Source: Borrelia maritima
GTDB taxonomy: Bacteria > Spirochaetota > Spirochaetia > Borreliales > Borreliaceae
Length of the DNA stretch: 52,594 nt
Reading direction: 5' to 3'
NCBI RefSeq assembly: GCF_008931845.1
Contig: NZ_CP044536.1
Location: 1-52,594 of the forward strand
How positions within the stretch are numbered: position 1 is the stretch's first letter; each line of letters opens with the position of its first letter. Both the position numbers and the translations under genes were made by a program. Of the stretch, positions 44,368 to 52,530 are shown piece by piece. The notes below the pieces were generated by a model that worked only from the letters and a program-made list of their open reading frames with translations, was not told the origin of the DNA and made no database searches.

Positions 44368-45594
44368 CTATTTAAATTCTGTTATGTTAATATATAAATC
44401 AAGAACGGACTGGCGAGCATTTTGCATGTTGTCTAAGTATTTGTTTCGAATGTGCTGTGCTAGATATTGAGAATCTTTTAGGCTTGAATTATAGTTTACA
44501 TTTGCAATAATGTTGTCAACGTATCTTGACCATTCTGTTTTTTTGTCTATTATATGATTTAATTTTGAGTCAAGCTCTTTTATCTTATCAATGAATGTAA
44601 AGCTGTTAATTTTAGCGTTTAAGTATTGCTGGTCAAGGGTTTTAATTTTTTTATCAAGTTCTTCTAGTGCAAGCTCTAAAGAAATTTGTATTCCAAGTCC
44701 TGATATTATTAATTCTCTTATTAAGTCGTGATTTTGATTTTCTTTGTAAAGGATTTCCATCATTAATCCAAATTGTTCGGTTTTGTATTGATCAAAATCC
44801 ATCATTGCGTAGAATTTATTTCTTTCATTTTCTGCTTCTGGAGTGTTAGAGTTAAGCTGCGGTGCGTAACTTCTGTCAAAAACTGAAATATTTGAAATAA
44901 CATCCAGCAGAGTAAATGCAGAATCTTTCATTCCAAATTGATCGTAATTTTCTCTAAAGCCAACGTTGTTTTTTGCTTTGTTTTGTTCTTCAGAAATTCT
45001 TCTAAGAAAGTTATTTTTTAATGGCTGTAATCCGCTGCCCCTAGAAGGTGCTGCTTGCGTAAAGCTTATATGAGAATTATTACTTTGTGGTCCGCTTGAG
45101 TTTGTTTGGCTTTTTCTTCGAAGAGAGCTGTTAATGAATGAAAATTGTGGTATTGCAGCTTTTTGTGCATACTGTGTTTGTCTTGTCGGTGCGACTCTTA
45201 CATTTGTATTTACCCTTGCTGTATTTTTTTTGTTTGATAGAGATAAATCTGTATTAAAGCCTAAGCCTTGTGATTGTAGAGCTTGTGCCAGCTGTTGTGC
45301 TTGTGCCTGCTGTTGTGCTTGTGCCTGCTGTTGTGCTTGTGCCTGCTGTTGTGCTTGTGCCTGCTGTTGTGCTTGTGCCTGCTGTTGTGCTTGTGCCATG
45401 TTCTTAGCATTTGTTTTATTTTGCACAGTATTTGATTTTGTGTTATTATTTGCTATTTTTTGATCATCTGTTGCTTTATTTAGCATTCCTTTTACTTTGT
45501 TTTTATAATCTTCATTTAAATTAGCATCAATTGTACAAGAAAATAAAAACAAGGCTAAAATAAGCTTTAAATGTATGAATAATTTAATTTTCAA
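44368..45594 (-). CDS. PFam54 lipoprotein BBA66-like with AQAQQQ repeats
   Basis: 408 residues from a TTG with GAGGA upstream. Lipobox LFLFSC, Cys20. The long tether contains six AQAQQQ-type hexapeptide repeats (residues 65-100) and Ser/Asn-rich sequence up to about 195. The PFam54 domain follows (YDQFGMKDSAFTLLDVISNI, FYAMMDFDQYKTEQFGLMME). BBA66 is a surface lipoprotein reported to help transfer from tick to mammal. The extended repeat tether probably holds the helical domain away from the membrane. Confidence 0.82.
   Translation of the reverse strand: MKIKLFIHLKLILALFLFSCTIDANLNEDYKNKVKGMLNKATDDQKIANNNTKSNTVQNKTNAKNMAQAQQQAQAQQQAQAQQQAQAQQQAQAQQQAQAQQLAQALQSQGLGFNTDLSLSNKKNTARVNTNVRVAPTRQTQYAQKAAIPQFSFINSSLRRKSQTNSSGPQSNNSHISFTQAAPSRGSGLQPLKNNFLRRISEEQNKAKNNVGFRENYDQFGMKDSAFTLLDVISNISVFDRSYAPQLNSNTPEAENERNKFYAMMDFDQYKTEQFGLMMEILYKENQNHDLIRELIISGLGIQISLELALEELDKKIKTLDQQYLNAKINSFTFIDKIKELDSKLNHIIDKKTEWSRYVDNIIANVNYNSSLKDSQYLAQHIRNKYLDNMQNARQSVLDLYINITEFK
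45293..45400 (-). repeat. Six 18-bp tandem repeats in bba66
   Basis: On the plus strand the unit TGTTGTGCTTGTGCCTGC occurs five times exactly and a sixth time with an altered end. On the coding strand it gives AQAQQQ. It is unusually GC-rich for this plasmid. Confidence 0.95.
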
Positions 45595-45857
45595 AATATT
45601 ATTCCTCGATTCCTTTTTAATAAATTTTAATAATTAAAATTAATTAAAATTTAAAATTAATTACTAATTAATAAAAATTTAGTTCAAATTAGAAAATAAT
45701 CAATGAAAATAAATAAAAAAGAATAAAGTGTTGTTCTCTTTTTTATTTAAACTTATAAGTTTTCTTGTAAGTCTCTTTAATTTTTATCATTAAATAAAAT
45801 AAAAGATTATTGTTTTTAGTTTGGATTTATTTGGATTTAAATTAAATGAGCCTAAAA

Positions 45858-45883
45858 AAAAGAGAAGAATTAACTTCTCTTTT
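45858..45883 (-). terminator. Terminator copy 1 of the CspA-type cluster
   Basis: AAAAGAGAAG...CTTCTCTTTT with loop AATTAA. The same hairpin with the same loop recurs at 46999 and 48010, each beyond a CspA-type gene. Confidence 0.9.
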
Positions 45884-45931
45884 AAATTAAAAAAATCTCA
45901 AGTGTAATATATTATTTTTTGTTTAGATTTA

Positions 45932-46780
45932 TTATTTTTGTTTATTTAATTCCATTTTTTTATATTCAACGTCGCCGCTAACGATAGAATAAAATTTTAG
46001 ATAATTTTCCTTTATGTGCTCTAATGCCTCAGATGCATTCCAAATAAAATCGCCATTTTTTTCAAATTTTTTTTGTGCTTCGTTGTTAAATTTTGTAACA
46101 GTTTCTTTTAATTGTTTTGCAAATTCTGCTTTTAGCTTTAAGCCATATTCTATGTGTATTATTAGATCTTCTAGATCTTTTTGGTTTAGATAGTCTAATA
46201 ACATTTTTATTGTTTTTAAATGCTCGTCCAGTTGCGATTGGATAAATTCTGCTGTTTGCAAAAGGTATGTTAGAGCTAATTCTTTTTCCTTTCCTTGACT
46301 GGTTTTTATAATTTGGTCGAAAATTTCTTTTAATTTTTTTATTTCGTCTGTGTTGTAATCCAAAGATGAGTAAAGTATTCTTTTTATTTGCATTTTAGTT
46401 TCTAAATTTGCTTTTTCAAGAAAATAAAGTGCTTTATCGTCGAGAACATTTGTGAAATTATAATCTTCGGTGTTTAATTTCTTTATTTTTTCTTGTTCTT
46501 CTTTTTCTTTCTTTTTTTGATTTTCCAGTGTCTTGCCAATTTCTTTTAATTTTAAGATTGTATTTTGTCGTTTAGAGTCTTTTTCATCTTTTTGATGTTC
46601 TTGATTAGCAGGTTTTAGATCCCCAGATTCATTTTTAGAATTTTCGGAGCCTCCTTGTGAATTAGTGTGATCATTTATTTTGGGCTCAACTGTATTAACG
46701 GGTGCACATGAAATACAAATGAAAGTTAGTATCGCTGTAATAATGTTAATCTTAATTATTTTTAGTTCAAATGTTGTCAA
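45932..46780 (-). CDS. PFam54 CspA-type lipoprotein, copy 1
   Basis: 282 residues from a TTG with AAGGAGAG upstream. Signal ICISC, Cys25. A charged tether (about 27-95) precedes the PFam54 helical domain (QIKRILYSSLDYNTDEIKKL). It is closely related to the third copy at 48086, sharing TEDYNFTN / TKDYNFTN and long identical stretches such as RILYSSLDYNTDEIKKL against RMLYSSLDYNTDEIKKL. The group corresponds to the BBA68 (CspA/CRASP-1)-BBA71 paralogues. CspA binds factor H and terminal complement proteins, but which copy here does so cannot be read from the sequence. Confidence 0.75.
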   Translation of the reverse strand: MTTFELKIIKINIITAILTFICISCAPVNTVEPKINDHTNSQGGSENSKNESGDLKPANQEHQKDEKDSKRQNTILKLKEIGKTLENQKKKEKEEQEKIKKLNTEDYNFTNVLDDKALYFLEKANLETKMQIKRILYSSLDYNTDEIKKLKEIFDQIIKTSQGKEKELALTYLLQTAEFIQSQLDEHLKTIKMLLDYLNQKDLEDLIIHIEYGLKLKAEFAKQLKETVTKFNNEAQKKFEKNGDFIWNASEALEHIKENYLKFYSIVSGDVEYKKMELNKQK

Positions 46781-46998
46781 AGTACTCTCCTTATAAATTA
46801 AAACTAATATTTATTAATTTTAATACAAAATAATAATATAACTATATTACAACATTTGTCAAATAACAATTTTATTATTTAATATTATTATTAAATAATA
46901 ATGATAATCTTGAAAAGATTGAATTTTTATTAAGTCTTTTTAGTACATTATTGTTTTTGTGAGGATTTATTTGGATTTAAATTAAATGAGCCTAAAAA

Positions 46999-47024
46999 AA
47001 AAGAGAAGAATTAACTTCTCTTTT
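46999..47024 (-). terminator. Terminator copy 2 of the CspA-type cluster
   Basis: Identical stem and loop to copy 1. The flanking 60 bases (GGATTTATTTGGATTTAAAT, then TAAATGAGCCT) are nearly identical to those beside copy 1. Confidence 0.9.
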
Positions 47025-47067
47025 AAATTAAAAAAATCTCAAGTGCAACATATTTTTTTTGTTTAGA

Positions 47068-47880
47068 TTAGTGGCTAGGCCTTAAAGAATCCAATTCTTT
47101 GTAATTTTCATTCATATGCTTTGCTAGTTCTTCTTCACTACTTTTAATGTTTTTATCATTTTTACTGTAAGCCTCAAGGGTTGCGTTTAAGGTTTTCCCC
47201 AATTTTTCTTTTAACTTTAAGTCAGATTCTAATTCCATTAGTAACGCTTCTGAATTTTCTTGATCTTTTTGATCCTCTTGGAGGATCTTGTCCAATATTT
47301 CTTTTATTAATTTTAAATTCTTTTCTAGGTTTATTTGAATCCCTAGTGATATGTCATAAATTAATCTTTTGGCTATATTCCTGTGTTCAGGATTTTTTTT
47401 AAGTTTTTCAAGAATTTCTTTTAACATTTTTATTTTTTTTGTATCATAATTTAAAACTGAATAAATAATTCTTTTTATTTGTAGTTGTTCAGTTTCGTTA
47501 TCCCCATAAGAGTCGATTTTAAAAGTATCTTTCAAATCAAGTTGTTTATCAATTGTATTTATTTTTTCATCGTCTTGATCTTCCATTTTTTTTAGAATTT
47601 CTTTTGATTTTGAGACTTTAGTTTCTTCTCTAGATTCTTGACTTGCGGGGTTAAGATCTCTAGATTCTTTATTTAAAGGTTTAAGATCTTTAGATTTTTG
47701 ATTTGAATTTTTTAGATCTCTAGATTCATCTTCAAAATTTTGAGTGGTTTCTTTTGGATTAGTTTGTCTATTTACTTTGGGATCGGTTTTGTTAACAGCA
47801 CATGAAATGCAAATTAAAGTTAATATTGTTGTAATTGTGTTAAGCTTAAACTTAATTATATTTAGTTTGGGTTTTGTCAC
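47068..47880 (-). CDS. PFam54 CspA-type lipoprotein, copy 2
   Basis: 270 residues from the GTG at 47880, which follows AAGGAGAG by four bases; the longer frame would include the ribosome site. Signal LICISC, Cys27. The tether holds a threefold repeat-like pattern (ESRDLKNSNQKSKDLKPLNK, ESRDLNPASQ). PFam54 domain: QIKRIIYSVLNYDTKKIKML. It is more divergent from copies 1 and 3 than they are from each other. Surface lipoprotein, function not assignable. Confidence 0.75.
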   Translation of the reverse strand: MTKPKLNIIKFKLNTITTILTLICISCAVNKTDPKVNRQTNPKETTQNFEDESRDLKNSNQKSKDLKPLNKESRDLNPASQESREETKVSKSKEILKKMEDQDDEKINTIDKQLDLKDTFKIDSYGDNETEQLQIKRIIYSVLNYDTKKIKMLKEILEKLKKNPEHRNIAKRLIYDISLGIQINLEKNLKLIKEILDKILQEDQKDQENSEALLMELESDLKLKEKLGKTLNATLEAYSKNDKNIKSSEEELAKHMNENYKELDSLRPSH

Positions 47881-48009
47881 AATACTCTCCTTATAAATTA
47901 AAACCAATATCGATTAATTTTAATACAAAATAATAATATAACTATATTATAATATTTGTTAAATGGCAATCTTATTATTTAAGATTAATAATCTTAATGT
48001 GTTTAAAAA

Positions 48010-48035
48010 AAAAGAGAAGAATTAACTTCTCTTTT
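48010..48035 (-). terminator. Terminator copy 3 of the CspA-type cluster
   Basis: Same stem and loop as copies 1 and 2, with a longer T run on the plus strand. Confidence 0.9.
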
Positions 48036-48085
48036 TTTAAAAAAATCTCAAGTGCAATATATTGCCTTTTTTAGATTTATTGTTT

Positions 48086-48904
48086 TTATTTATTTAATTC
48101 TGTTTTTTTATATTCAACGTCGCTAACGATAGAATAAAATTTTAGGTACTTTCCCCTTATGAGATCTATTAAATCAGATATATTCCACACGAAATTATTA
48201 TTGTCCAGGGTTACTTTGTTTTTTAATTCTTTAACAGTTTCTTTCAATTGTGTTGCAAATTCTTTTTTTAGCTTTAAGCCATGTTCTGCGTGTATTATTA
48301 GATCTTCTAGTTCTTTTTGGTTTAGACAGTCTAATCTGATTTGTATTATTTCTAAATAATCGTCCAGGTATGCTTGAATAAATCCTGCTGTTTGCAAAAG
48401 GGCTGTTAGAGCTAAGTCTTTTTCCCATCCTTTACTTTTTTCTATAATTTTGTCCAAAATTTCTTGTAATTTTTTTATTTCGTCTGTGTTGTAATCCAAA
48501 GATGAGTAAAGCATTCTTTTTATTTGCATTTTAGTTTCTGAATTTGCTTGTTCAAGAAAATGGAGTTCTCCATTGTCGAGAGTATTTGTGAAATTATAAT
48601 CTTTGGTGTTTAATCTCTCCATCTCTTCTTTTTCTTTCTTTGCTTGAGCTTCCAGCTTTTTGCCGATTGCTTCTAATTTTGATGTTGTAGTTTTTTCTTG
48701 AGATGTTGTAGTTTTTTCTTGAGATTTTTGATTTGAAGGCTTGATATCTTGAGATCCATTTTCAAGATTTTCATTGTCTTCTTTTGTATTGGTGTAGCTG
48801 TTTACTTTCGGATCTAATGTGTTAACAGCACATGAAATACAAAGTAAAGTTAATATTATTGTAATGATGTTAAATTTAATTTTATTTAGTTTATTATTTG
48901 TCAA
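48086..48904 (-). CDS. PFam54 CspA-type lipoprotein, copy 3
   Basis: 272 residues from the TTG at 48904 after AAGGAG; an ATG 18 bases upstream precedes the ribosome site. Signal LLCISC, Cys25. The tether includes a duplicated octapeptide (SQEKTTTSQEKTTTS). The domain is very similar to copy 1, including the shared C-terminus KFYSIVS(G)DVEYKK. The two are products of a recent duplication, with copy 2 lying between them. Confidence 0.75.
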   Translation of the reverse strand: MTNNKLNKIKFNIITIILTLLCISCAVNTLDPKVNSYTNTKEDNENLENGSQDIKPSNQKSQEKTTTSQEKTTTSKLEAIGKKLEAQAKKEKEEMERLNTKDYNFTNTLDNGELHFLEQANSETKMQIKRMLYSSLDYNTDEIKKLQEILDKIIEKSKGWEKDLALTALLQTAGFIQAYLDDYLEIIQIRLDCLNQKELEDLIIHAEHGLKLKKEFATQLKETVKELKNKVTLDNNNFVWNISDLIDLIRGKYLKFYSIVSDVEYKKTELNK

Positions 48905-49086
48905 AATAATCTCCTTATACATATTTATAGGTTAAAATAACGTTTATTGATTTTAATACAAAATAATAATAATAGCCACTTCAATGCTTGTAAAATAACC
49001 ATATTCTTATTTAATATTAAAAAATTAAATTTCTATTTTTAAGTTTTTTTCAATATTCTTACCCTCCTTTCATGCATATAGCACTT

Positions 49087-49114
49087 ACATACACTACTAA
49101 TTAGTAGTGTATGT
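49087..49114. repeat. 28-bp perfect palindrome over the bba73 stop codon
   Basis: ACATACACTACTAA is followed at once by its exact reverse complement. The minus-strand stop codon (49101-49103) starts at the axis, so the last four codons of bba73 lie in the stem. No T run follows on the minus strand. Confidence 0.8.
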
Positions 49115-50018
49115 GGTCACAACATTCTTTTAATGCTTTTTGAATATTGTTTAAAATTTGCGCACTTTTAGATGGCTCTAATTTGTGTTTGTATCCAACT
49201 CTTATTATTTCTCCTAGAATTCTTCCATCAGCTCTGGATCCTCCCGTATTGTTGTTATATTCGCCAATAATATCATCTACAATTGTTATCCAGGTATTTC
49301 TCTCTTGTATTAGTTTTTCAAGATTTTCTTGAATTTCTTTTGCTGTTTTTGTTCTAAAGTTAAGCATTATACGTTTTTGCTCTTTTTTGGTTAAAAGATT
49401 AACAGCTTGTTCAAGTGAGTCTTGGATTTTCCATCCTGTCCAAAAAGTTAAGCCAATAAGTTCGTAATGGGTTGTCCCCGAGCTTGATATTTGTGAAAGC
49501 ACCGTTACTAATTTTTTGATTTTATTTTCATCATAATTGAGAGATGAATAAAACAATCTTCTAAACAGATTATTTGGTGCAAATAATTTAAGATGAAATT
49601 CGTTTTCTATTGGGAATTTATTTGCGTTTATTCCAAATTTATCAATAGGTTCTATTTTTTGAACATCCGCATTAATTTTTTGAGCAAATATTTCTACATA
49701 TGTTCCTATTTTATTAATTAATTTTTCATTCTCATTTAATTCTTGTATAAAATTTTTAATTCCCTTTTCTTTTTCAATTTTTAAGAATTGGTCTTTTTGT
49801 AAGTTTTCAATCTTTGTAATATTCTGGATGTCTACAATATTCTCGGTGTTTTGAATCTTCTCTGTTTTTTGCAAAACTTTAACTTTTCCAATTTCAATGG
49901 GGCTTGATTGTAATTCACTTGTTGCTTCTGTGTTGTTTGATTTAGAATAAAAAGAGCATGAGAACAGTAAGGTCATTTGTAGCAATTTTAATATTTTGTA
50001 AATTTTGTTTTTTGTCAA
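49101..50018 (-). CDS. PFam54 lipoprotein BBA73-like
   Basis: 305 residues from a TTG with AAAGGA upstream. Lipobox LLFSC, Cys21. Gln/Ile/Asn-rich tether, then the PFam54 domain (KFGINANKFPIENEFHLKLF, RRLFYSSLNYDENKIKKL). The last member of the array and the most divergent. A P35-type antigen in lp54; host-induced in the family. Ends in CCDHIHY, with paired cysteines that are unusual among these lipoproteins. Confidence 0.78.
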   Translation of the reverse strand: MTKNKIYKILKLLQMTLLFSCSFYSKSNNTEATSELQSSPIEIGKVKVLQKTEKIQNTENIVDIQNITKIENLQKDQFLKIEKEKGIKNFIQELNENEKLINKIGTYVEIFAQKINADVQKIEPIDKFGINANKFPIENEFHLKLFAPNNLFRRLFYSSLNYDENKIKKLVTVLSQISSSGTTHYELIGLTFWTGWKIQDSLEQAVNLLTKKEQKRIMLNFRTKTAKEIQENLEKLIQERNTWITIVDDIIGEYNNNTGGSRADGRILGEIIRVGYKHKLEPSKSAQILNNIQKALKECCDHIHY

Positions 50019-50572
50019 AACGGAATCCTTTAAATAAATTTAATCGTTAGAATCATTAGTTTTATTAGGTAAGCTCAATATTTTTGATTTCTAATATAAA
50101 TATATTTCAATTTATTTAATTTTCAACGTTTGTCTTATTTGTTGAAAATAAAAGAGAATAAATTAAATATTTAAAATATTTTTTTAAAAAGCTTGAAATT
50201 TTTTATTTGGATTTTTAGATTTATTAATGATTTGTTAGTAATAAAATTAATATTAATGCTGATGCTGTACTTGTGAATTTAAATTAATTTTAAAAATTTT
50301 TGCTATTATTTTTGTTTTTGCTGATGGTTGCAGTATATTTTTCATGTGTTATTTTATAATAATAAATTTAACTATTATAAAATAACACCGTTCTCCCCAT
50401 TTTAATATAAAATTTTAGATTTTTAATCATTATTAAAAGCTATTCTTTTTGTTAAGTTTTTAGTTAAAAAGGTTAATTATATGTTTTTATACAAATATGT
50501 ATTGATTCTAATTTAGTTATGTTTTAAAATATTAAAAATAAATAGAAATATTTTAAATAAGGAGAATTAACA
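50019..50572. other. Intergenic stretch before oms28
   Basis: About 550 bases, divergent promoter region for bba73 (left) and oms28 (right). AT-rich, with a partial inverted repeat GTTATTTTATAATAATAAAT / TATTATAAAATAAC at about 50347-50387. No gene seen. B31 has a further short gene number in this area; nothing convincing remains here. Confidence 0.45.
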
Positions 50573-51349
50573 ATGGTTAAAATATTTAGTAATTTAATAA
50601 TTAATGGATTATTGTTTGGACTTGTAAATTTAAATGTGTTTGCAGATTCTAACAATGTTACTATTCTCAAGTCTCAATCCAACGTTTTAGAACAACCAAA
50701 TGAAAAAGATGACAAAAAATTAGATCAAAAAGATCAGGTTAATCAAGCTCTAGACACCATTAACAAGGTGACAGAAGATGTCTCTAATAAATTAGAGGAG
50801 ATTAGAGAATCATCTCTTGAATTGGTAGAGTCTAATGATGCTAGCGTAGTTAAAAAGTTTGTGGGTTCAATGCCTTTGATTACAGACGTTGCTAAGGGGA
50901 CTGTTGTTGTATCACAAGAAGCAACAATTGTAGCAAAGTTCTCAGGAGGATTAGCTGTTGAGGATGCAAATAGGGTTGTTGAAGTGTCTAAAAAGGCTGT
51001 TCAAGAAACCCAAAAGGCTGTTTCTATTGCAGGCGAAGCAACATTTTTAATAGAGAAGCAAATAATGTCAAACAAATCTCCTAATAATAAGGAATTAGAA
51101 TTAACAAAAGAAGAATTCACTAAAGTAGAGCAAGTTAAAGAAACTTTAATGGCTTCTGAAAGGGCTCTAGATGAAACAGTTCAAGAGGCTCAAAAAGTTC
51201 TCAATAAGGTTAATAGTTTAAATCCATCAAATAAGGATCAAGCAGCAGCAAAAAAGGATGTTACAAAGGCTATTACTAATGTTGTTAAAGTAGCTCAAGG
51301 TGCAAGAGATCTTGCAAAGGTAATTACCATTTCTTTATCTATGAAATAG
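50573..51349 (+). CDS. oms28: Oms28 (BBA74), periplasmic protein
   Basis: 258 residues; AAGGAG eight bases before ATG. Cleavable signal of about 24 residues ending NVFA. The mature protein is almost entirely helical with heptad-like repeats (VEVSKKAVQETQKAVSIAGE). BBA74 was first described as the porin Oms28; later work placed it in the periplasm and did not support a porin role. The helical composition here fits the later view. Expressed in the tick phase in the family. It is followed by a strong terminator at 51398-51440. Confidence 0.93.
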   Translation: MVKIFSNLIINGLLFGLVNLNVFADSNNVTILKSQSNVLEQPNEKDDKKLDQKDQVNQALDTINKVTEDVSNKLEEIRESSLELVESNDASVVKKFVGSMPLITDVAKGTVVVSQEATIVAKFSGGLAVEDANRVVEVSKKAVQETQKAVSIAGEATFLIEKQIMSNKSPNNKELELTKEEFTKVEQVKETLMASERALDETVQEAQKVLNKVNSLNPSNKDQAAAKKDVTKAITNVVKVAQGARDLAKVITISLSMK

Positions 51350-51397
51350 TTTCATTATTTAATAATACAGATTTATAAATAGCTATAGGGGTTAAAG

Positions 51398-51440
51398 CAA
51401 AAAGGTTTGAAGCTAATTATAATTAGCTTCTGCCTTTTTT
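51398..51440 (+). terminator. oms28 terminator
   Basis: GAAGCTAATT pairs with AATTAGCTTC. The outer flanks AAAAAGG and CCTTTTTT also pair across short bulges, and a T run follows. Confidence 0.85.
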
Positions 51441-51573
51441 ATTTTTTGTTTTGTTAAGATAAATGTTAACTCCCCATTAAGGTTGTTCTTGTGATATAAT
51501 ATTTGCATTCTGAATATTGGCATTTTGAAAGAAAAAGTTAATAAATTTGCTTTTAATTAAGGAGTAGCAATTT

Positions 51574-52374
51574 TTGAAGAAAGAATATAAAATTTTGGAT
51601 AATGGGTTTTTAAAGCTTATTGATTTTATGGGAAATGATAAGAGAATAGTTGAGTCTGCAAGGATTTCTTATCGAGGGGAGAGTGTTAAAAGGAAAGATG
51701 AAGAACTTATTGACTATTTAATAAGAAATGAGCATACAAGTCCATTCGAGCAGGTGGTTTTTATATTTCATGTTAAAGCCCCAATATTTATTGCAAGGCA
51801 ATGGATGAGGCACAGAACTGCAAGGATTAATGAAGTTTCTGGATGCTACAGTTTGGCAAGAGATGAATTTTATGTCCCTTTAGAAGAAGATTTGAATTAT
51901 CAAATTTCTAGCAATAAATCTACAAGAGAATTTAAATCTTTGGAAAAAAGTTTATCAGACAAAATAAAGTGTCATCAAAAACATTCTTATGGGCTTTATC
52001 AATATATGGTTAATTCTAATATTCCAAAAGAACTCTCAAGAATAGTTTTGCCTTTAAGTTTATATACTGAATGGTATTGGCAAATTGATTTAAATAATCT
52101 TTTTCATTTTATTAAATTGAGATTAGCTTTAAATAGCCCAAAAGAAATTAGAGAAAATTCGCCGAAAGAAATGCGTGAATATGCCAAAGCATTGCTAAGT
52201 ATAGTAAGAGAAATTGTGCCCATTTCTTTTAATAGTTTTGAAAATCATTTTTTAAGAGGAAGGAGATTTTCTCATGAAGAGATAATGGTAATTGTTAATG
52301 CTATAGATTTAAATAAGCTTAGCATGGATGCTAATAAATTAAACTTATTGAAAGATAAACTAGGGATTGGTTGA
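51574..52374 (+). CDS. thyX: Flavin-dependent thymidylate synthase ThyX
   Basis: 266 residues from a TTG with AAGGAG nine bases before. ThyX makes dTMP from dUMP with methylene-tetrahydrofolate, FAD and NADPH. The signature RHR(x7)S is present: R79-H80-R81 and S89. FAD/dUMP-binding context HTSPFEQ at 54-60; the C-terminal motif VLPLSLYTEWYW...LRLAL is conserved. Position 91 is Cys (SGCYS), where well-studied ThyX proteins have Arg. An eight-residue tandem duplication (NSPKEIRENSPKEMRE) occurs at 187-202. Borrelia lacks de novo purine and most pyrimidine synthesis, so a plasmid-borne ThyX can supply thymidylate. It is the last gene before the right telomere. Confidence 0.93.
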   Translation: MKKEYKILDNGFLKLIDFMGNDKRIVESARISYRGESVKRKDEELIDYLIRNEHTSPFEQVVFIFHVKAPIFIARQWMRHRTARINEVSGCYSLARDEFYVPLEEDLNYQISSNKSTREFKSLEKSLSDKIKCHQKHSYGLYQYMVNSNIPKELSRIVLPLSLYTEWYWQIDLNNLFHFIKLRLALNSPKEIRENSPKEMREYAKALLSIVREIVPISFNSFENHFLRGRRFSHEEIMVIVNAIDLNKLSMDANKLNLLKDKLGIG

Positions 52375-52530
52375 TTTTGGAGCATTCATTTTTATGAATA
52401 AAAATAAACTTTTAGAATGTTTTTAGCTCAAAATCCAAATTTTTAATATAAAGTGCAGTTTATAAAAATTATAAAAAGGCAATGTAAAATAAATTAAATA
52501 AATAATAAATTATAATATTCTTTAAAGTAA
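52375..52530. other. Right subtelomeric spacer
   Basis: About 155 AT-rich bases between thyX and the telomere; no gene or repeat recognised. Confidence 0.6.

Noticed and set aside
35113..45400. Short regular repeats as a CRISPR array
   Set aside because: All tandem repeats are contiguous, in frame within lipoprotein or membrane-protein genes, and have no unique spacers; no cas genes are present.
45134..45463. Cys/Ala-rich plus-strand frame (109 codons)
   Set aside because: Antisense reading of the AQAQQQ repeat; cysteine-rich pattern is an artefact of the 18-bp unit.
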